Assembly (NCBI RefSeq): GCF_003129485.1
Contig: NZ_QFFG01000001.1
Location: 186,001 to 250,000 of the forward strand
DNA length: 64,000 nt
Reading direction: 5' to 3'
From: Polaribacter aquimarinus
GTDB taxonomy: Bacteria > Bacteroidota > Bacteroidia > Flavobacteriales > Flavobacteriaceae
Part shown: piece by piece, positions 17,551 to 26,913 of the stretch
Position numbering within the stretch: position 1 is the first letter of the stretch
How the letters are laid out: every line of letters starts with the position of its first letter
Made by a program: the position numbers and the translations under genes
The notes under the pieces: generated by a model
Seen by the model: the letters and a program-made list of their open reading frames with translations, nothing else
Database searches by the model: none
What the model was told of the DNA's origin: nothing

Positions 17551-18116
17551 TAATTCTTACGAGTTCTTCACAAAAAGAAAATAATTTCCCTGTTTTTCCT
17601 TTTAAACATATCTCTTTTGATGAAATTTTAACAAAACTTAAAAGTAAAAAGAATAAAGGATTAAATTTATATTCAACTGATTTAGAGAAAGATTGGAAGT
17701 GTTTTTGCTCAAATTTTGAAGTTATTCCTGCAGCTGGTGGTTTGGTTTTAAACAAAAAAAAAGAGGTATTATTTATTTATAGAAATAATGTTTGGGATTT
17801 ACCCAAAGGGTGGATTGAAAAAGGAGAAACCAAAGAAATTGGAGCAATTCGAGAAGTTGAAGAAGAATGTGGAATTTCTAATTTAAAATTGATAAAACCT
17901 ATAGTTACCACGCATCACATTTATTTTCACAAAGGAATAAAACTAAAAGAAACCCATTGGTTTTTGATGTCTTCTAATGATAAGAAAGAATTAACTCCGC
18001 AAGTAGAAGAAGGAATTACTGATGTTGGCTTTAAAAATGAAGCTGAAATTGATAGAATTTTAAAAAATTCTTACCCAAATATTAAATTAGTTTATGATAC
18101 TTATATAGAAGGATAG
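17520..18116 (+). CDS. NUDIX hydrolase
   Basis: 198 residues from the ATG at 17520. A complete Nudix box is present: Gly-Trp-Ile-Glu-Lys-Gly-Glu followed by seven residues and REVEEECGI, matching Gx5Ex7REUxEExGU. About 75 residues precede the domain, usual for the Bacteroidota pyrE-linked NUDIX. It hydrolyses a nucleoside diphosphate linked to some other group; the substrate is unknown. Only seven bases separate its ATG from that of pyrE on the other strand. The longer open frame upstream is antisense to pyrE and not used here. Confidence 0.88.
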   Translation: MYKVFVNDAPIILTSSSQKENNFPVFPFKHISFDEILTKLKSKKNKGLNLYSTDLEKDWKCFCSNFEVIPAAGGLVLNKKKEVLFIYRNNVWDLPKGWIEKGETKEIGAIREVEEECGISNLKLIKPIVTTHHIYFHKGIKLKETHWFLMSSNDKKELTPQVEEGITDVGFKNEAEIDRILKNSYPNIKLVYDTYIEG

Positions 18117-18134
18117 TTTTCTAAAAAAACCCAC

Positions 18135-18142
18135 TATCTTTG
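18135..18142 (+). promoter_or_regulatory. -7 promoter element (TATCTTTG) of the SulP gene
   Basis: Perfect TAnnTTTG, 25 bases before the ATG at 18167. It overlaps the TTG at 18140, which argues against that TTG as start. Confidence 0.55.
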
Positions 18143-18166
18143 CCGACTTGTAAAATCAACCAAATT

Positions 18167-19828
18167 ATGACTGAATTTATCAAAAAAATAACACCAAACG
18201 CTAAAGATGATATTTTAGCGGGTATCACAGTTTCTTTAGCAATGATACCAGAAGTTGTTGCTTTTGCATTCGTTGCTCAAATAGATCCTTTAGTAGCACT
18301 TTCTGGTGCTTTTATTATTGGTTTAATAACTGCTATTTTTGGCGGTAGACCTGGTTTAATTTCTGGAGCTGCAGGAGCTGTAGCTGTTATTTTTGTTACA
18401 ATGATAGCAGAAGGACACGAAAAAGGAATGTTATTTGACACTCCAATTGATAATATGGGATACTTTTACTTATTGGCTTGTGTTATTTTAATGGGAATTA
18501 TTCAAGTTTTTGCAGGAGTATTTAAACTTGGGCGTTTTGTTCGTTTAATTCCACACTCCGTAATGATGGGGTTTGTAAATGGTTTAGCTATTGTTATTTT
18601 TTGGGCGCAAGTAAAAATGTTTTCTCATAAAACGTTAAATGTTTCGGATAGTGGTGTAAAAGAATATGTTACTTCTTTTATGCAAGGAACCGAACTGTAT
18701 ATAATGATTAGTTTGGTTGCTTTAACTATGGCTATCATTTGGGTTTTACCAAAAATTACAAAAAAATTACCAGCTTCATTAACTGCTATATTAATTACCA
18801 CATTTGTAGTTATTGCCTTTAGCATAGATGTTTCTACTGTTGGTTCTTACATTGTCGAAGGAGGAGGAACTGGTTTAAAAGGAGAGTTTCCAACTCCCAA
18901 TTTAGAACTTTGGCAAAATTTACCTTTTAATTTAGACACTTTGTCTTTTATATTACCTTTTGCTTTTCTGGCAGCTTCTGTTGGTTTAATAGAGTCTTTA
19001 ATGACAATGAATTTAGTTGATGAGCTCACAGAAAGTCGAGGAAATGGAAACCGAGAATGTGTTGCACAAGGTGCTGGAAACATTGTTAGTGGGCTTTTTG
19101 GAGGTACTGGTGGATGTGGAATGATTGGACAAACTGTAATTAACATTAACGCAGGTGGTCGCGGAAGACTTTCTGGTGTAATGATGGCTATTACTTTGTT
19201 AACTTTTATACTTTTTACTGATAAATTTATTGAACAAGTACCTATTGCTGCATTAGTGGGAGTAATGTTTATGATGGTTATTGAAACTTTTGCGTGGTCT
19301 AGTTTCAGAATTTTAAAGAAAATACCAAAATCTGATGCTTTCGTTTTAATTACAGTATCTGCAGTTACCGTAATTTATGACTTAGCCATTGCTGTCTTTG
19401 TAGGAGTAATTATTTCTGCTTTAGCCTTTGCTTGGGAAAATGCAAAAAAAATTAGAGCTAGAAAACGTTTTAAGGCTGATGGCACTAAAATTTATGAAAT
19501 ATGGGGACCATTGTTTTTTGGAAGTATTTCTGCTTTTAATGAAAAATTTGATGTTAAAAATGACCCAGATGTCATTGAAATAGATTTTGTAGAAGCTCGT
19601 GTTTCCGATCATTCTGCTATTGAAGCAATTTTTGCTTTGGTAGAAAAATATCATGCAGCAGGAAAGAAAATTACACTGAAACATCTAAGTGAAGATTGTA
19701 AAATCTTACTATATAAAGCGAGTCCAATTTTTACAGATATTATTGAAGAAGGTATTGATGACCCTCGTTATCATTTAGCAGCTAATCCTGAAAAATTCCC
19801 AAAACCTTTGGGAGAATATAAATTCTAA
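18167..19828 (+). CDS. SulP family anion transporter with STAS domain
   Basis: 553 residues. It begins MTEFIKKITPNAKDDILAGITVSLAMIPE, the normal SulP N-terminus, followed by about 10-12 membrane helices (GGRPGLISGAAGAVAVIF is a family hallmark) and a cytosolic STAS domain in the last 120 residues. SulP proteins move sulfate, bicarbonate or other anions, often with Na+ or H+. There are no sulfate-assimilation or carbonic-anhydrase genes next door to decide the substrate. It overlaps the convergent hydroxylase gene by four bases. Confidence 0.88.
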   Translation: MTEFIKKITPNAKDDILAGITVSLAMIPEVVAFAFVAQIDPLVALSGAFIIGLITAIFGGRPGLISGAAGAVAVIFVTMIAEGHEKGMLFDTPIDNMGYFYLLACVILMGIIQVFAGVFKLGRFVRLIPHSVMMGFVNGLAIVIFWAQVKMFSHKTLNVSDSGVKEYVTSFMQGTELYIMISLVALTMAIIWVLPKITKKLPASLTAILITTFVVIAFSIDVSTVGSYIVEGGGTGLKGEFPTPNLELWQNLPFNLDTLSFILPFAFLAASVGLIESLMTMNLVDELTESRGNGNRECVAQGAGNIVSGLFGGTGGCGMIGQTVININAGGRGRLSGVMMAITLLTFILFTDKFIEQVPIAALVGVMFMMVIETFAWSSFRILKKIPKSDAFVLITVSAVTVIYDLAIAVFVGVIISALAFAWENAKKIRARKRFKADGTKIYEIWGPLFFGSISAFNEKFDVKNDPDVIEIDFVEARVSDHSAIEAIFALVEKYHAAGKKITLKHLSEDCKILLYKASPIFTDIIEEGIDDPRYHLAANPEKFPKPLGEYKF

Positions 19829-22038
19829 ACCAACCCCTCATCAATTAAAGGTAGCGTTCTAATACGTTTCCCTGTAGCATTAAAAATAGCATTGCAAATC
19901 GCAGGAGCTATAACAGGAACTCCAGGTTCACCAACTCCTGTTGGAGGTTCGTGCATTTTATCCATAATTTCTATATGAATATGAGGTGCATCTTTCATTC
20001 TAGTCATTTGATAATCAAAGAAATTATTTTGTTCCACTGCTCCTTCTTTAGTTGTTATCTTTCCATACATCGTTATAGACATCCCAAAGATTGCTGCTCC
20101 TTCTAACTGATTTTTAATATTGTCTTTGTTTAATGCCAAGCCACAATCTATAGTCGTCCAAACATTTTCTACTTTTACTTTTCCATCATTTACATTAACC
20201 TCCACAGCTGTTGCTACATAAGAATAAAAGCTATAATGAATGGCAATTCCCATTCCGTAATTTTTAGGTAATGATTTACCCCAACCCGAAATTTTTGCAG
20301 TATTTTTCAATACAGCTTTCATTCGCTTAGAATTATATGGATGATTAGATTTTCCTGTAATTATTTTATCTTTCCCTATTAAATCTAGATGAAATTGAAC
20401 AGGGTCCATTTTAGCAGCATTTGCTAATTCATCAACAAAAGAATTATTTCCAAAACCACTGTGAATATGAACCACTGACCTCAACCAACCAATTCTAAGA
20501 TGAGATTCTGCTTTTACATTTTCTAACCTAAAGTTTTTTAAATTATAAGGATTGTTTGTAAAGCCTTGATTTAATTCCAAACCCGAAACGTAGTCAGACA
20601 TTGGCTTGAAAGATGATACAATAGAAGGAACAGCAACACGTTGTAGCCAACCAGAAACATTCCCGTTTTTACCAATACTCCCTTTTAAATATTGCACGCT
20701 TGTTGCATGATAAAAACTGTTTTGAATATCGTCTTCTCGTGTCCAAATCACTTGAACTGGTGCATTTATTTTTTTAGATAAAGCAACAGCTTCTACCACA
20801 AAATCTGACTTAGATTTTCTACCAAAACCTCCACCTAAAAAAGTAACATTTACAGTAATATTTTCTAAAGGAATTTCAAAAAAGTGTGACAATTCTGCTC
20901 TCGCTGTTTGTGGATCTTGTAAAGGTGCCCAAACTTCAATTTTATTACCTTGAAACCAAGCAGTGGCATTTGGCACTTCCATAGGCGCGTGTACTAAAAA
21001 AGGTACGTGATAAGTTGCTTCTATTGTTTTTTCTGACTCTTTAAAAGCTGATACTACATTTCCTTTACTTCCAGGGACTAATTTTCCCTTTTGATGAACT
21101 CTTTCTGTTAATTTGTTTTTAAATTCTACTGTATCAAAAGAATGATTTTCCCCATAATTCCATTCTATATTTAAATTTAATTTTCCTTGAAAAGCAGACC
21201 AGGTGTTATTCGCAATTACTGCAACACCTCCTAATGCTCCAAAAAATTTTCCAATTGGTGGAATAATCCTATTTAACTCAAATATATTTTCAACCCCGGG
21301 AGTTTTTTCTGCATCTGATTTGTCGATTTTTTTTACAGTTCCAAAAGTAACAGGACATCTTGCAATAGCAGCGAATTTTAAATTCGGAATGCGAACATCA
21401 ATTCCATAGGTTGCCGTTCCATGTGTAAAATCTTTTAAATCGACACTCTTTAAGGTTTTTCCTATAAACTTAAAATCTTCAACCTTTTTAAGGTTAATAG
21501 TATCATCAGCAGGAACTGCTACTTTTTTTGCTTCATCAACCAAATCACCAAAAGAAATTTTTGTATTTGTAGTGGTATTAATTACAAAATGATTTTCTGC
21601 TTTACAATCATTTTCAGTTACATTCCATTTTTTTGCAGCAGCAGTAATTAAGATCATTTTTGCAGCAGCTCCCATTTTACGCATTGGTTCTAAAATAGTT
21701 CTTACACTTCTAGATCCATCTGTATTTTGATTGCCATATTTAGCATTTCCTGTTGCCTGTTTTACTGAAATGTACTGCCAATTTGCTTCCATTTCTTCAG
21801 CAATTGCAGAGGCTAAAGAAGTTCGAATTCCTTGCCCCATTTCTGAACGAGAAACCATTAAAGTTATGTTTCCGTTTTTTTCTAAGTGAATGAATAAATT
21901 GGGAGAAAAAGCACCTTCTACTTGGGGAATAAAATCTTTTTGGTCAGAAGATAAGTTACATCCTAACAATATACCTCCCGATGCTAAACCCAATAATTTC
22001 ACAAAATCTCTACGGTTTATTTGTTGAATTTTACTCAT
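19825..22038 (-). CDS. molybdenum hydroxylase large subunit (IorB/xanthine dehydrogenase family)
   Basis: 737 residues. A twin-arginine signal (NRRDFVKLLGLASGGILLGC) shows export in folded form; a Cys after it may be lipidated. The remainder is the molybdopterin-binding subunit of the isoquinoline 1-oxidoreductase beta class (VTFLGGGFGRKSKSDF, GWLRSVVHIHSGFGNNSF, GVGEPGVPVIAPAICNA). GVGEPG carries the active Glu. It works with the 2Fe-2S subunit, whose gene overlaps by eight bases. The ATG at 22038 is used because family members start just before the Tat motif. Substrate unknown, probably an N-heterocycle or aldehyde. Confidence 0.9.
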   Translation of the reverse strand: MSKIQQINRRDFVKLLGLASGGILLGCNLSSDQKDFIPQVEGAFSPNLFIHLEKNGNITLMVSRSEMGQGIRTSLASAIAEEMEANWQYISVKQATGNAKYGNQNTDGSRSVRTILEPMRKMGAAAKMILITAAAKKWNVTENDCKAENHFVINTTTNTKISFGDLVDEAKKVAVPADDTINLKKVEDFKFIGKTLKSVDLKDFTHGTATYGIDVRIPNLKFAAIARCPVTFGTVKKIDKSDAEKTPGVENIFELNRIIPPIGKFFGALGGVAVIANNTWSAFQGKLNLNIEWNYGENHSFDTVEFKNKLTERVHQKGKLVPGSKGNVVSAFKESEKTIEATYHVPFLVHAPMEVPNATAWFQGNKIEVWAPLQDPQTARAELSHFFEIPLENITVNVTFLGGGFGRKSKSDFVVEAVALSKKINAPVQVIWTREDDIQNSFYHATSVQYLKGSIGKNGNVSGWLQRVAVPSIVSSFKPMSDYVSGLELNQGFTNNPYNLKNFRLENVKAESHLRIGWLRSVVHIHSGFGNNSFVDELANAAKMDPVQFHLDLIGKDKIITGKSNHPYNSKRMKAVLKNTAKISGWGKSLPKNYGMGIAIHYSFYSYVATAVEVNVNDGKVKVENVWTTIDCGLALNKDNIKNQLEGAAIFGMSITMYGKITTKEGAVEQNNFFDYQMTRMKDAPHIHIEIMDKMHEPPTGVGEPGVPVIAPAICNAIFNATGKRIRTLPLIDEGLV

Positions 22039-22498
22039 ATGCTTGGTTTTTAAGTTCAACCGCTTTATGAATTGCTTTTCGAATTCTAGTGTACGTTCCA
22101 CATCTACAAATATTACTGCTCATTACATCATCTATATCTTTATCTGTTGGGTTTTGAACGGTATCTAACAAATAAGTAGCCGCAATTAATTGCCCTGATT
22201 GACAATATCCACATTGTGGTACATTTTCATCATTCCAAGCTTGTCTTAAAAACTCTAAATTCTCTGAGGTTCCTTCTATCGTAAAAATATCTTTTCCAAC
22301 TCCATAGGAAACCGGCATACTACAAGATTTTATAAGTTTCCTATCAATCAAGATAGAGCATGCTCCACATTGCGCTACCCCACAACCAAATTTAGTTCCT
22401 GTTAAACCTATGATATCTCTAATTGCCCATAATAAAGGCATATCGTCTTGTACATCAATCGTATAAGATTTTCCGTTAATTGATAAAATTTTGTTCAC
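22031..22498 (-). CDS. 2Fe-2S subunit of molybdenum hydroxylase (IorA type)
   Basis: 155 residues, GTG start. Two [2Fe-2S] binding domains: plant-ferredoxin type CGVAQCGACSILIDRKLIKSC, then CGYCQSGQL and CRCGTYTRI. It passes electrons from the molybdopterin subunit, usually to a cytochrome. It has no signal of its own, so it probably travels with the Tat-exported large subunit. The large-subunit gene starts within its last codons. Confidence 0.92.
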   Translation of the reverse strand: MNKILSINGKSYTIDVQDDMPLLWAIRDIIGLTGTKFGCGVAQCGACSILIDRKLIKSCSMPVSYGVGKDIFTIEGTSENLEFLRQAWNDENVPQCGYCQSGQLIAATYLLDTVQNPTDKDIDDVMSSNICRCGTYTRIRKAIHKAVELKNQAYE

Positions 22499-22541
22499 TC
22501 GTAAATATTTAGAAAGTTACAAGTTACGTAAATTCTAAAAT

Positions 22542-24290
22542 CTAAAAAACTTTAAAAATAGGCAAACGTAAATACGATTTTTCGAAGTGCGGGGAATTTT
22601 TATAAATAAAACTTAATTGCATTCTAGAGTTTTCTGCAAAATTTTTATCAGTTTTAATTTTTTCTTCAAATTTATTTCTTAAAGGTGTATTATTAGTTAA
22701 AATATTTTCAGCTATATCTTCAAAAACGTAAGCAGAATACCCTTCTTTTTGTTGTAAAATAGTATCAAAGAAATTCCAATTAAAAAAAGAATCTGTAGCT
22801 TCAGCTTCTAGCGTTTCTAGTAAGTAACGAATACCATTTTGATTTGTAGGAATATACAAATCTCCTTTTCTAAATTTAATATTTTGATTTGATTTTTTTA
22901 TTGTTGTATTATAGTGTAAATAATGACTTTCATATGGAGTCGTTCTAGTTTTATAATCTGCAATATGATTTACCTCAACCTTAATAGTAGTGTCTTTTTT
23001 TAATCTTTGAAATTGGATTTGATTATTTTTTAATCTCTCAATAATTCTATGCCAACCTTGTTGTAAAATATATGCTTTTGGTATTCTTACTTGTTTTGTA
23101 GGAACAAAGTTATTATAATATTTAATTGGTTTTGTAAAAGGCTTATTTACATCATAAAACAAACGTTTTCCTGAAGTTACTTTGCTTTCTATTACTTCAG
23201 CTTCGTATCCTTTAAATTGCAATTCAGTTGGATTGTCTTTATCTACTTTAAATGCAATAGGGTATTTTTTTGAGTTCAAAATTTGAGCAACTGCATTTTG
23301 TCTTAACTCTTTAATTTGGGTTGATTTTTCTTCTCCAAAATCTAATGCAGAGAACATTAATTCATACGTTTGTTCTACTCTTATTTTATAAGGTTTTAAC
23401 ATATGGGTTTCTACCATCAATCCTAATGTATTGAATAATGAGGTATAACCTGTAGAATATCTTGGTGAATCAAAAAATTGAGAAAAACCTTTCTCAGGAG
23501 TAGTTCCCCAAACATTAACATAAGGTGTAATTTCTATGCTTTTGTTTTTAAGAGATTTTTCTAAACTAGGTCTCATTTCTGTCTCAAGAAACTTCCCTAA
23601 ATCCCCTCCTAACTTATTATGCTGCGTAAATAAGTGTGTAATTGCGTATTGATAATCTGCACCATTACTCACGTGATTATCAATAAAAACATCTGGATTA
23701 ACTGTATGAAATATTTCTGTAAAAGCAGCAGCATTTTTGGTGTCTTGCTTTATAAAATCTCGATTTAAATCATAATTTCTAGAATTCCCTCTAAAACCAT
23801 ACTCTTTTGGTCCGTTTTGATTTGCTCTAGTATGCGAATTTCGATTTAACGCACCTCCAATATTATAAACTGGAATTATACAAATAATTGAGTTTTTATA
23901 CTTTTCTTTCAGAGAATCATTTTGAACAATATCTCTTAACATCATCATAGAAGCATCTATTCCATCAGATTCTCCTGGATGAATTCCGTTATTAATTAGA
24001 ATTCTATTCTTTGATGAAGTTTTAATTTCATCAACATTATAAATTTCTTCTTGACTATAGACTACTAAGTGCAAAGGTTCTCCTGAATCTGTCTGTCCGA
24101 ATGAAAACAAAGAAACTCCAGAAAATTCTTCTGCTAAATCTTGATAATAAGAAATAACAGTTTTATATTCTGGAGTTTCAGATCCTTTTGTTTTCTCGAA
24201 AACTGTTGTAAAATCTTTATTCTTGTTATTGCTTTTACTACAAGAAAAAGCTATTAAAATAAGTGAAATTACAACAGGTATTTTTTTCAT
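22542..24290 (-). CDS. M14 family zinc carboxypeptidase lipoprotein
   Basis: 582 residues. Lipoprotein signal with FSC (Cys17). Zinc site HPGES at His104 and Glu107, third ligand in FIDNHVSNG, and the catalytic Glu in GLMVETHMLKPY. The C-terminal half is beta-rich and not assigned. M14 enzymes remove C-terminal residues; this branch is common in Bacteroidota envelope digestion. It follows the MORN-TonB gene with four bases between and is likely co-transcribed. Confidence 0.87.
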   Translation of the reverse strand: MKKIPVVISLILIAFSCSKSNNKNKDFTTVFEKTKGSETPEYKTVISYYQDLAEEFSGVSLFSFGQTDSGEPLHLVVYSQEEIYNVDEIKTSSKNRILINNGIHPGESDGIDASMMMLRDIVQNDSLKEKYKNSIICIIPVYNIGGALNRNSHTRANQNGPKEYGFRGNSRNYDLNRDFIKQDTKNAAAFTEIFHTVNPDVFIDNHVSNGADYQYAITHLFTQHNKLGGDLGKFLETEMRPSLEKSLKNKSIEITPYVNVWGTTPEKGFSQFFDSPRYSTGYTSLFNTLGLMVETHMLKPYKIRVEQTYELMFSALDFGEEKSTQIKELRQNAVAQILNSKKYPIAFKVDKDNPTELQFKGYEAEVIESKVTSGKRLFYDVNKPFTKPIKYYNNFVPTKQVRIPKAYILQQGWHRIIERLKNNQIQFQRLKKDTTIKVEVNHIADYKTRTTPYESHYLHYNTTIKKSNQNIKFRKGDLYIPTNQNGIRYLLETLEAEATDSFFNWNFFDTILQQKEGYSAYVFEDIAENILTNNTPLRNKFEEKIKTDKNFAENSRMQLSFIYKNSPHFEKSYLRLPIFKVF

Positions 24291-24294
24291 ATAA

Positions 24295-25260
24295 TTACTC
24301 TGTAAAACGTAAGTTTAAAGAATAAGTTGAGTTGTAGGGTTGACCTCTTTTTTGAGCTGGCACCCACCCTTTCATTTCAGATAATACTCTTTTTACTTCG
24401 GTATTATAGTCTACAGTTAAACCTCTTATAACATTAACTTGACCAACAAAACCTTCTTTAGTAACTAAGAAAGTTACAAATATATCTCCTGCAATTCCTG
24501 CTGTATTTGAATTAAAGTTTTTATCTACATATTTTCTTACAGCACCATTATCTCTTTTCTTGTAATAAGCGGGACTACTAATCTCTTTGTATGAAAAACT
24601 CTCGCCCGCATCATTCCAACTTGTTCCTTTAGATAGTTTTCCTTTTTTGTAAGTTTCTTCATACTTTTTTACTTTTCCTTCAAAGGCAGTCCATAGTCCG
24701 TTTTTTAAACCTCCTTTGTAACTCCCTTTTTCTGTAAAACCTTCTTCATTTATAAATTCAGCAAATCCATTTCCATCAGTTACAGTTTGTACTCCATTAA
24801 CATCCCAAAAGTTCATTATTAAATTTTGTGTTTTATCACTAAAGTAATTTCCTGTAGACATTTTTTCTTCAGACTTCTTCTTACCATTCTCGTAGTAATA
24901 TGTCCAAATTCCTTTACCTTTTTGACCATTTACGGTTTTCCCCTCAGAAGCTTTGTTTCCGTTTTTGTGATAAGAAACAAAATCTCCGTTAGCTTTTAAT
25001 AATTGCAAACCATTTGATGTAAATTTTGAATCCAAGACATATTCATTCTTAGAATCGTCTAATAAATATTTTTCAACGTTATAAACATTACTGTTATTAC
25101 CAACATTCGTTTCTTTAACAATTACTAAAGTATTTGTTTTTACATAGGTGGCTCGGTTATTAGTGTAATACAATGTATCTCCTACCTTATAAAAAGAAGA
25201 TTGTCCGTATCCAACAATCATCATCATCATCATTATTACTGTAACTACAAATTTTTTCAT
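24295..25260 (-). CDS. MORN-repeat protein with TonB C-terminal domain
   Basis: 321 residues with a signal peptide (MKKFVVTVIMMMMMIVGYGQ). The centre has MORN-type repeats (YHKNGNKASEGK, YYENGKKKSEEK, GSYKGGLKNGLWTAF). The last 75 residues are a TonB C-terminal domain (AGDIFVTFLVTKEGFVGQV, VKRVLSEMKGWVPAQKRGQP). Without a proline-rich inner-membrane anchor it is not a classical energy transducer; such signal-peptide TonB_C proteins are frequent in Bacteroidota and may act in the periplasm. Upstream of M14, 30 bases after coaD. Confidence 0.8.
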   Translation of the reverse strand: MKKFVVTVIMMMMMIVGYGQSSFYKVGDTLYYTNNRATYVKTNTLVIVKETNVGNNSNVYNVEKYLLDDSKNEYVLDSKFTSNGLQLLKANGDFVSYHKNGNKASEGKTVNGQKGKGIWTYYYENGKKKSEEKMSTGNYFSDKTQNLIMNFWDVNGVQTVTDGNGFAEFINEEGFTEKGSYKGGLKNGLWTAFEGKVKKYEETYKKGKLSKGTSWNDAGESFSYKEISSPAYYKKRDNGAVRKYVDKNFNSNTAGIAGDIFVTFLVTKEGFVGQVNVIRGLTVDYNTEVKRVLSEMKGWVPAQKRGQPYNSTYSLNLRFTE

Positions 25261-25290
25261 TTTTTTTGATTTACTATTAATTGTTTTGAT

Positions 25291-25755
25291 TTATTGTTTT
25301 TTTGTTATTCTAACACTTTCTGGAACTAATTTTGTATAATCTCCATTATTTCTTATTACTTCTCGAACAATTGATGAAGATATATAAGAGGTACTTGCCG
25401 CGGTTAATAAAAAGACCGTTTCTATTGGTGCTAAATCTCTGTTTGTATGTGCTATAGCTTTCTCAAACTCAAAATCAGCAGGGTTTCTTAAACCTCTTAA
25501 TATAAATTCAACATTGTTTTTTTGACAAAAATCTACTGTTAGACCTTTGTAAGTCACCACTTTAATTTTTGGATTATTTTGAAAAGAGTCTTCGATAAAT
25601 TTTTTTCTTTGTTCTAGAGAAAACATGTATTTTTTGTTGGAATTAACTCCAATAGCAATAATTAACTCATCAAATAATGTTACTCCACGAGTAATAATAT
25701 CATAATGGCCAGAAGTAATTGGATCAAATGACCCTGGGAAAATTGCTTTTTTCAT
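25291..25755 (-). CDS. coaD: pantetheine-phosphate adenylyltransferase
   Basis: 154 residues. Nucleotidyl-transferase motif FPGSFDPITSGHYDII at the start, then LRGLRNPADFEFE and the ISSSIVREV block. It makes dephospho-CoA from 4'-phosphopantetheine and ATP. Normal length. It has its own -7 element and lies 82 bases after ddl. Confidence 0.97.
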   Translation of the reverse strand: MKKAIFPGSFDPITSGHYDIITRGVTLFDELIIAIGVNSNKKYMFSLEQRKKFIEDSFQNNPKIKVVTYKGLTVDFCQKNNVEFILRGLRNPADFEFEKAIAHTNRDLAPIETVFLLTAASTSYISSSIVREVIRNNGDYTKLVPESVRITKKQ

Positions 25756-25796
25756 GTACCCTCTTTTACACTTAAAAGTATAATACTAATCATCGA

Positions 25797-25804
25797 CAAA
25801 AATA
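25797..25804 (-). promoter_or_regulatory. -7 promoter element (TATTTTTG) of coaD
   Basis: Perfect TAnnTTTG on the minus strand, 41 bases before the coaD ATG; no clear -33. Confidence 0.5.
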
Positions 25805-25837
25805 GAAAAATAACTTTAATAAAAACCTTTAAAAGCT

Positions 25838-26821
25838 TTATTTAAAGCCATTGAGGGAACTCTCTATAGCATTATCAAATAATTCTTTTAATGAAATTCC
25901 TGCTGCTTGTGCTTGTTGAGGTAAAATACTTTCCTCTGTCAATCCAGGAACAGTATTCATTTCCAAGAAATATGGTTCGCAATTTACTAAAATATATTCA
26001 GAACGTGAAAATCCTGACATATTTAATATGTTATATACTTTTTTAGCGATTTGATTTACCTTTTGTTGTTCTTCTAAAGATATACTTGCAGGGGTTATTT
26101 CTTGAGATTTCCCTTCATATTTTGCTTCATAATCAAAGAAATCGTTCTCTGAAACGATTTCGGTGATTGGTAAAACTTTTACTTCACCTTTGTATTCAAT
26201 CACTCCAACAGAAACCTCAACTCCATCCAAAAAAGATTCTATTAAAATCTCTGAATCTTCTTGGAATGCTTTTTCTATAGCGGGCATTATTTGATCTAAA
26301 TTATGTGCTTTAGAAATACCATAACTAGATCCTGCGTTGTTTGGTTTTACAAAACAAGGTAATCCTACTTTTTCTACAATTTTTTCAAGATTTATTTCAT
26401 CACCTCTATTCAAATATACAGAAACTGCCGTTTTAATTCCATAGGCTTTTACTACACTTAAAGTGTCTCTTTTGTTAAATGTTAATGCCATTTGATAAAA
26501 TGGAGCTGAAGTATGAGGAATCTTTATCAATTCAAAATAACTCAATAACATACCATTTTCTCCAGGTGCTCCATGAATTGCATTAAAAACACAATCAAAA
26601 TTAACTCTATTACCTTTTAAAACGAAAGAAAAATCGTCTTTAAGAATTGGGTATTCATTACCATTATCATCTAAAACCACCCACTTTTCTTTAAGAATAT
26701 GAACTTTAAACGGATTATACTTTTCTTTATCTAAATGATTAAATACTACGTTTCCACTTTTTAAAGAAATATTAACTTCGGATGAATAACCACCCATAAC
26801 AATTGCGATGTTCTTCTTCAT
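25838..26821 (-). CDS. ddl: D-alanine--D-alanine ligase
   Basis: 327 residues. ATP-grasp features: NIAIVMGGYSSEVNISLKSG, IHGAPGENGMLLSYFE, FVKPNNAGSSYGISK, and C-terminal FLEMNTVPGLTEESILPQQA. It forms the D-Ala-D-Ala end of peptidoglycan precursors in the cytoplasm. A well-matched promoter lies upstream. Divergent from the PASTA gene. Confidence 0.97.
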   Translation of the reverse strand: MKKNIAIVMGGYSSEVNISLKSGNVVFNHLDKEKYNPFKVHILKEKWVVLDDNGNEYPILKDDFSFVLKGNRVNFDCVFNAIHGAPGENGMLLSYFELIKIPHTSAPFYQMALTFNKRDTLSVVKAYGIKTAVSVYLNRGDEINLEKIVEKVGLPCFVKPNNAGSSYGISKAHNLDQIMPAIEKAFQEDSEILIESFLDGVEVSVGVIEYKGEVKVLPITEIVSENDFFDYEAKYEGKSQEITPASISLEEQQKVNQIAKKVYNILNMSGFSRSEYILVNCEPYFLEMNTVPGLTEESILPQQAQAAGISLKELFDNAIESSLNGFK

Positions 26822-26840
26822 TGATTGTAAAATAATAAAA

Positions 26841-26872
26841 CAAATTTATCAAAATAATTATAGAAACGGCAA
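26841..26872 (-). promoter_or_regulatory. promoter of ddl (TTG-N21-TAAATTTG)
   Basis: On the minus strand TTG at 26870-26872, 21 bases, TAAATTTG at 26841-26848. Both elements match the flavobacterial consensus; transcription would begin about 15 bases before the ATG. Confidence 0.7.
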
Positions 26873-26885
26873 CGTTTAGTTTTTA

Positions 26886-26893
26886 TATCTTTG
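26886..26893 (+). promoter_or_regulatory. -7 promoter element (TATCTTTG) of the PASTA-rluA pair
   Basis: Perfect TAnnTTTG. It includes the first base of an in-frame GTG at 26893, so the ATG at 26914 is the likely start. Confidence 0.55.
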
Positions 26894-26913
26894 TGAGTAT
26901 TAAAAATCAAAAA

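Noticed and set aside
17513..17755. N-terminal extension of pyrE
   Set aside because: Open frame only because it is antisense to the NUDIX gene; the sequence is unlike PyrE and the promoter lies inside it.
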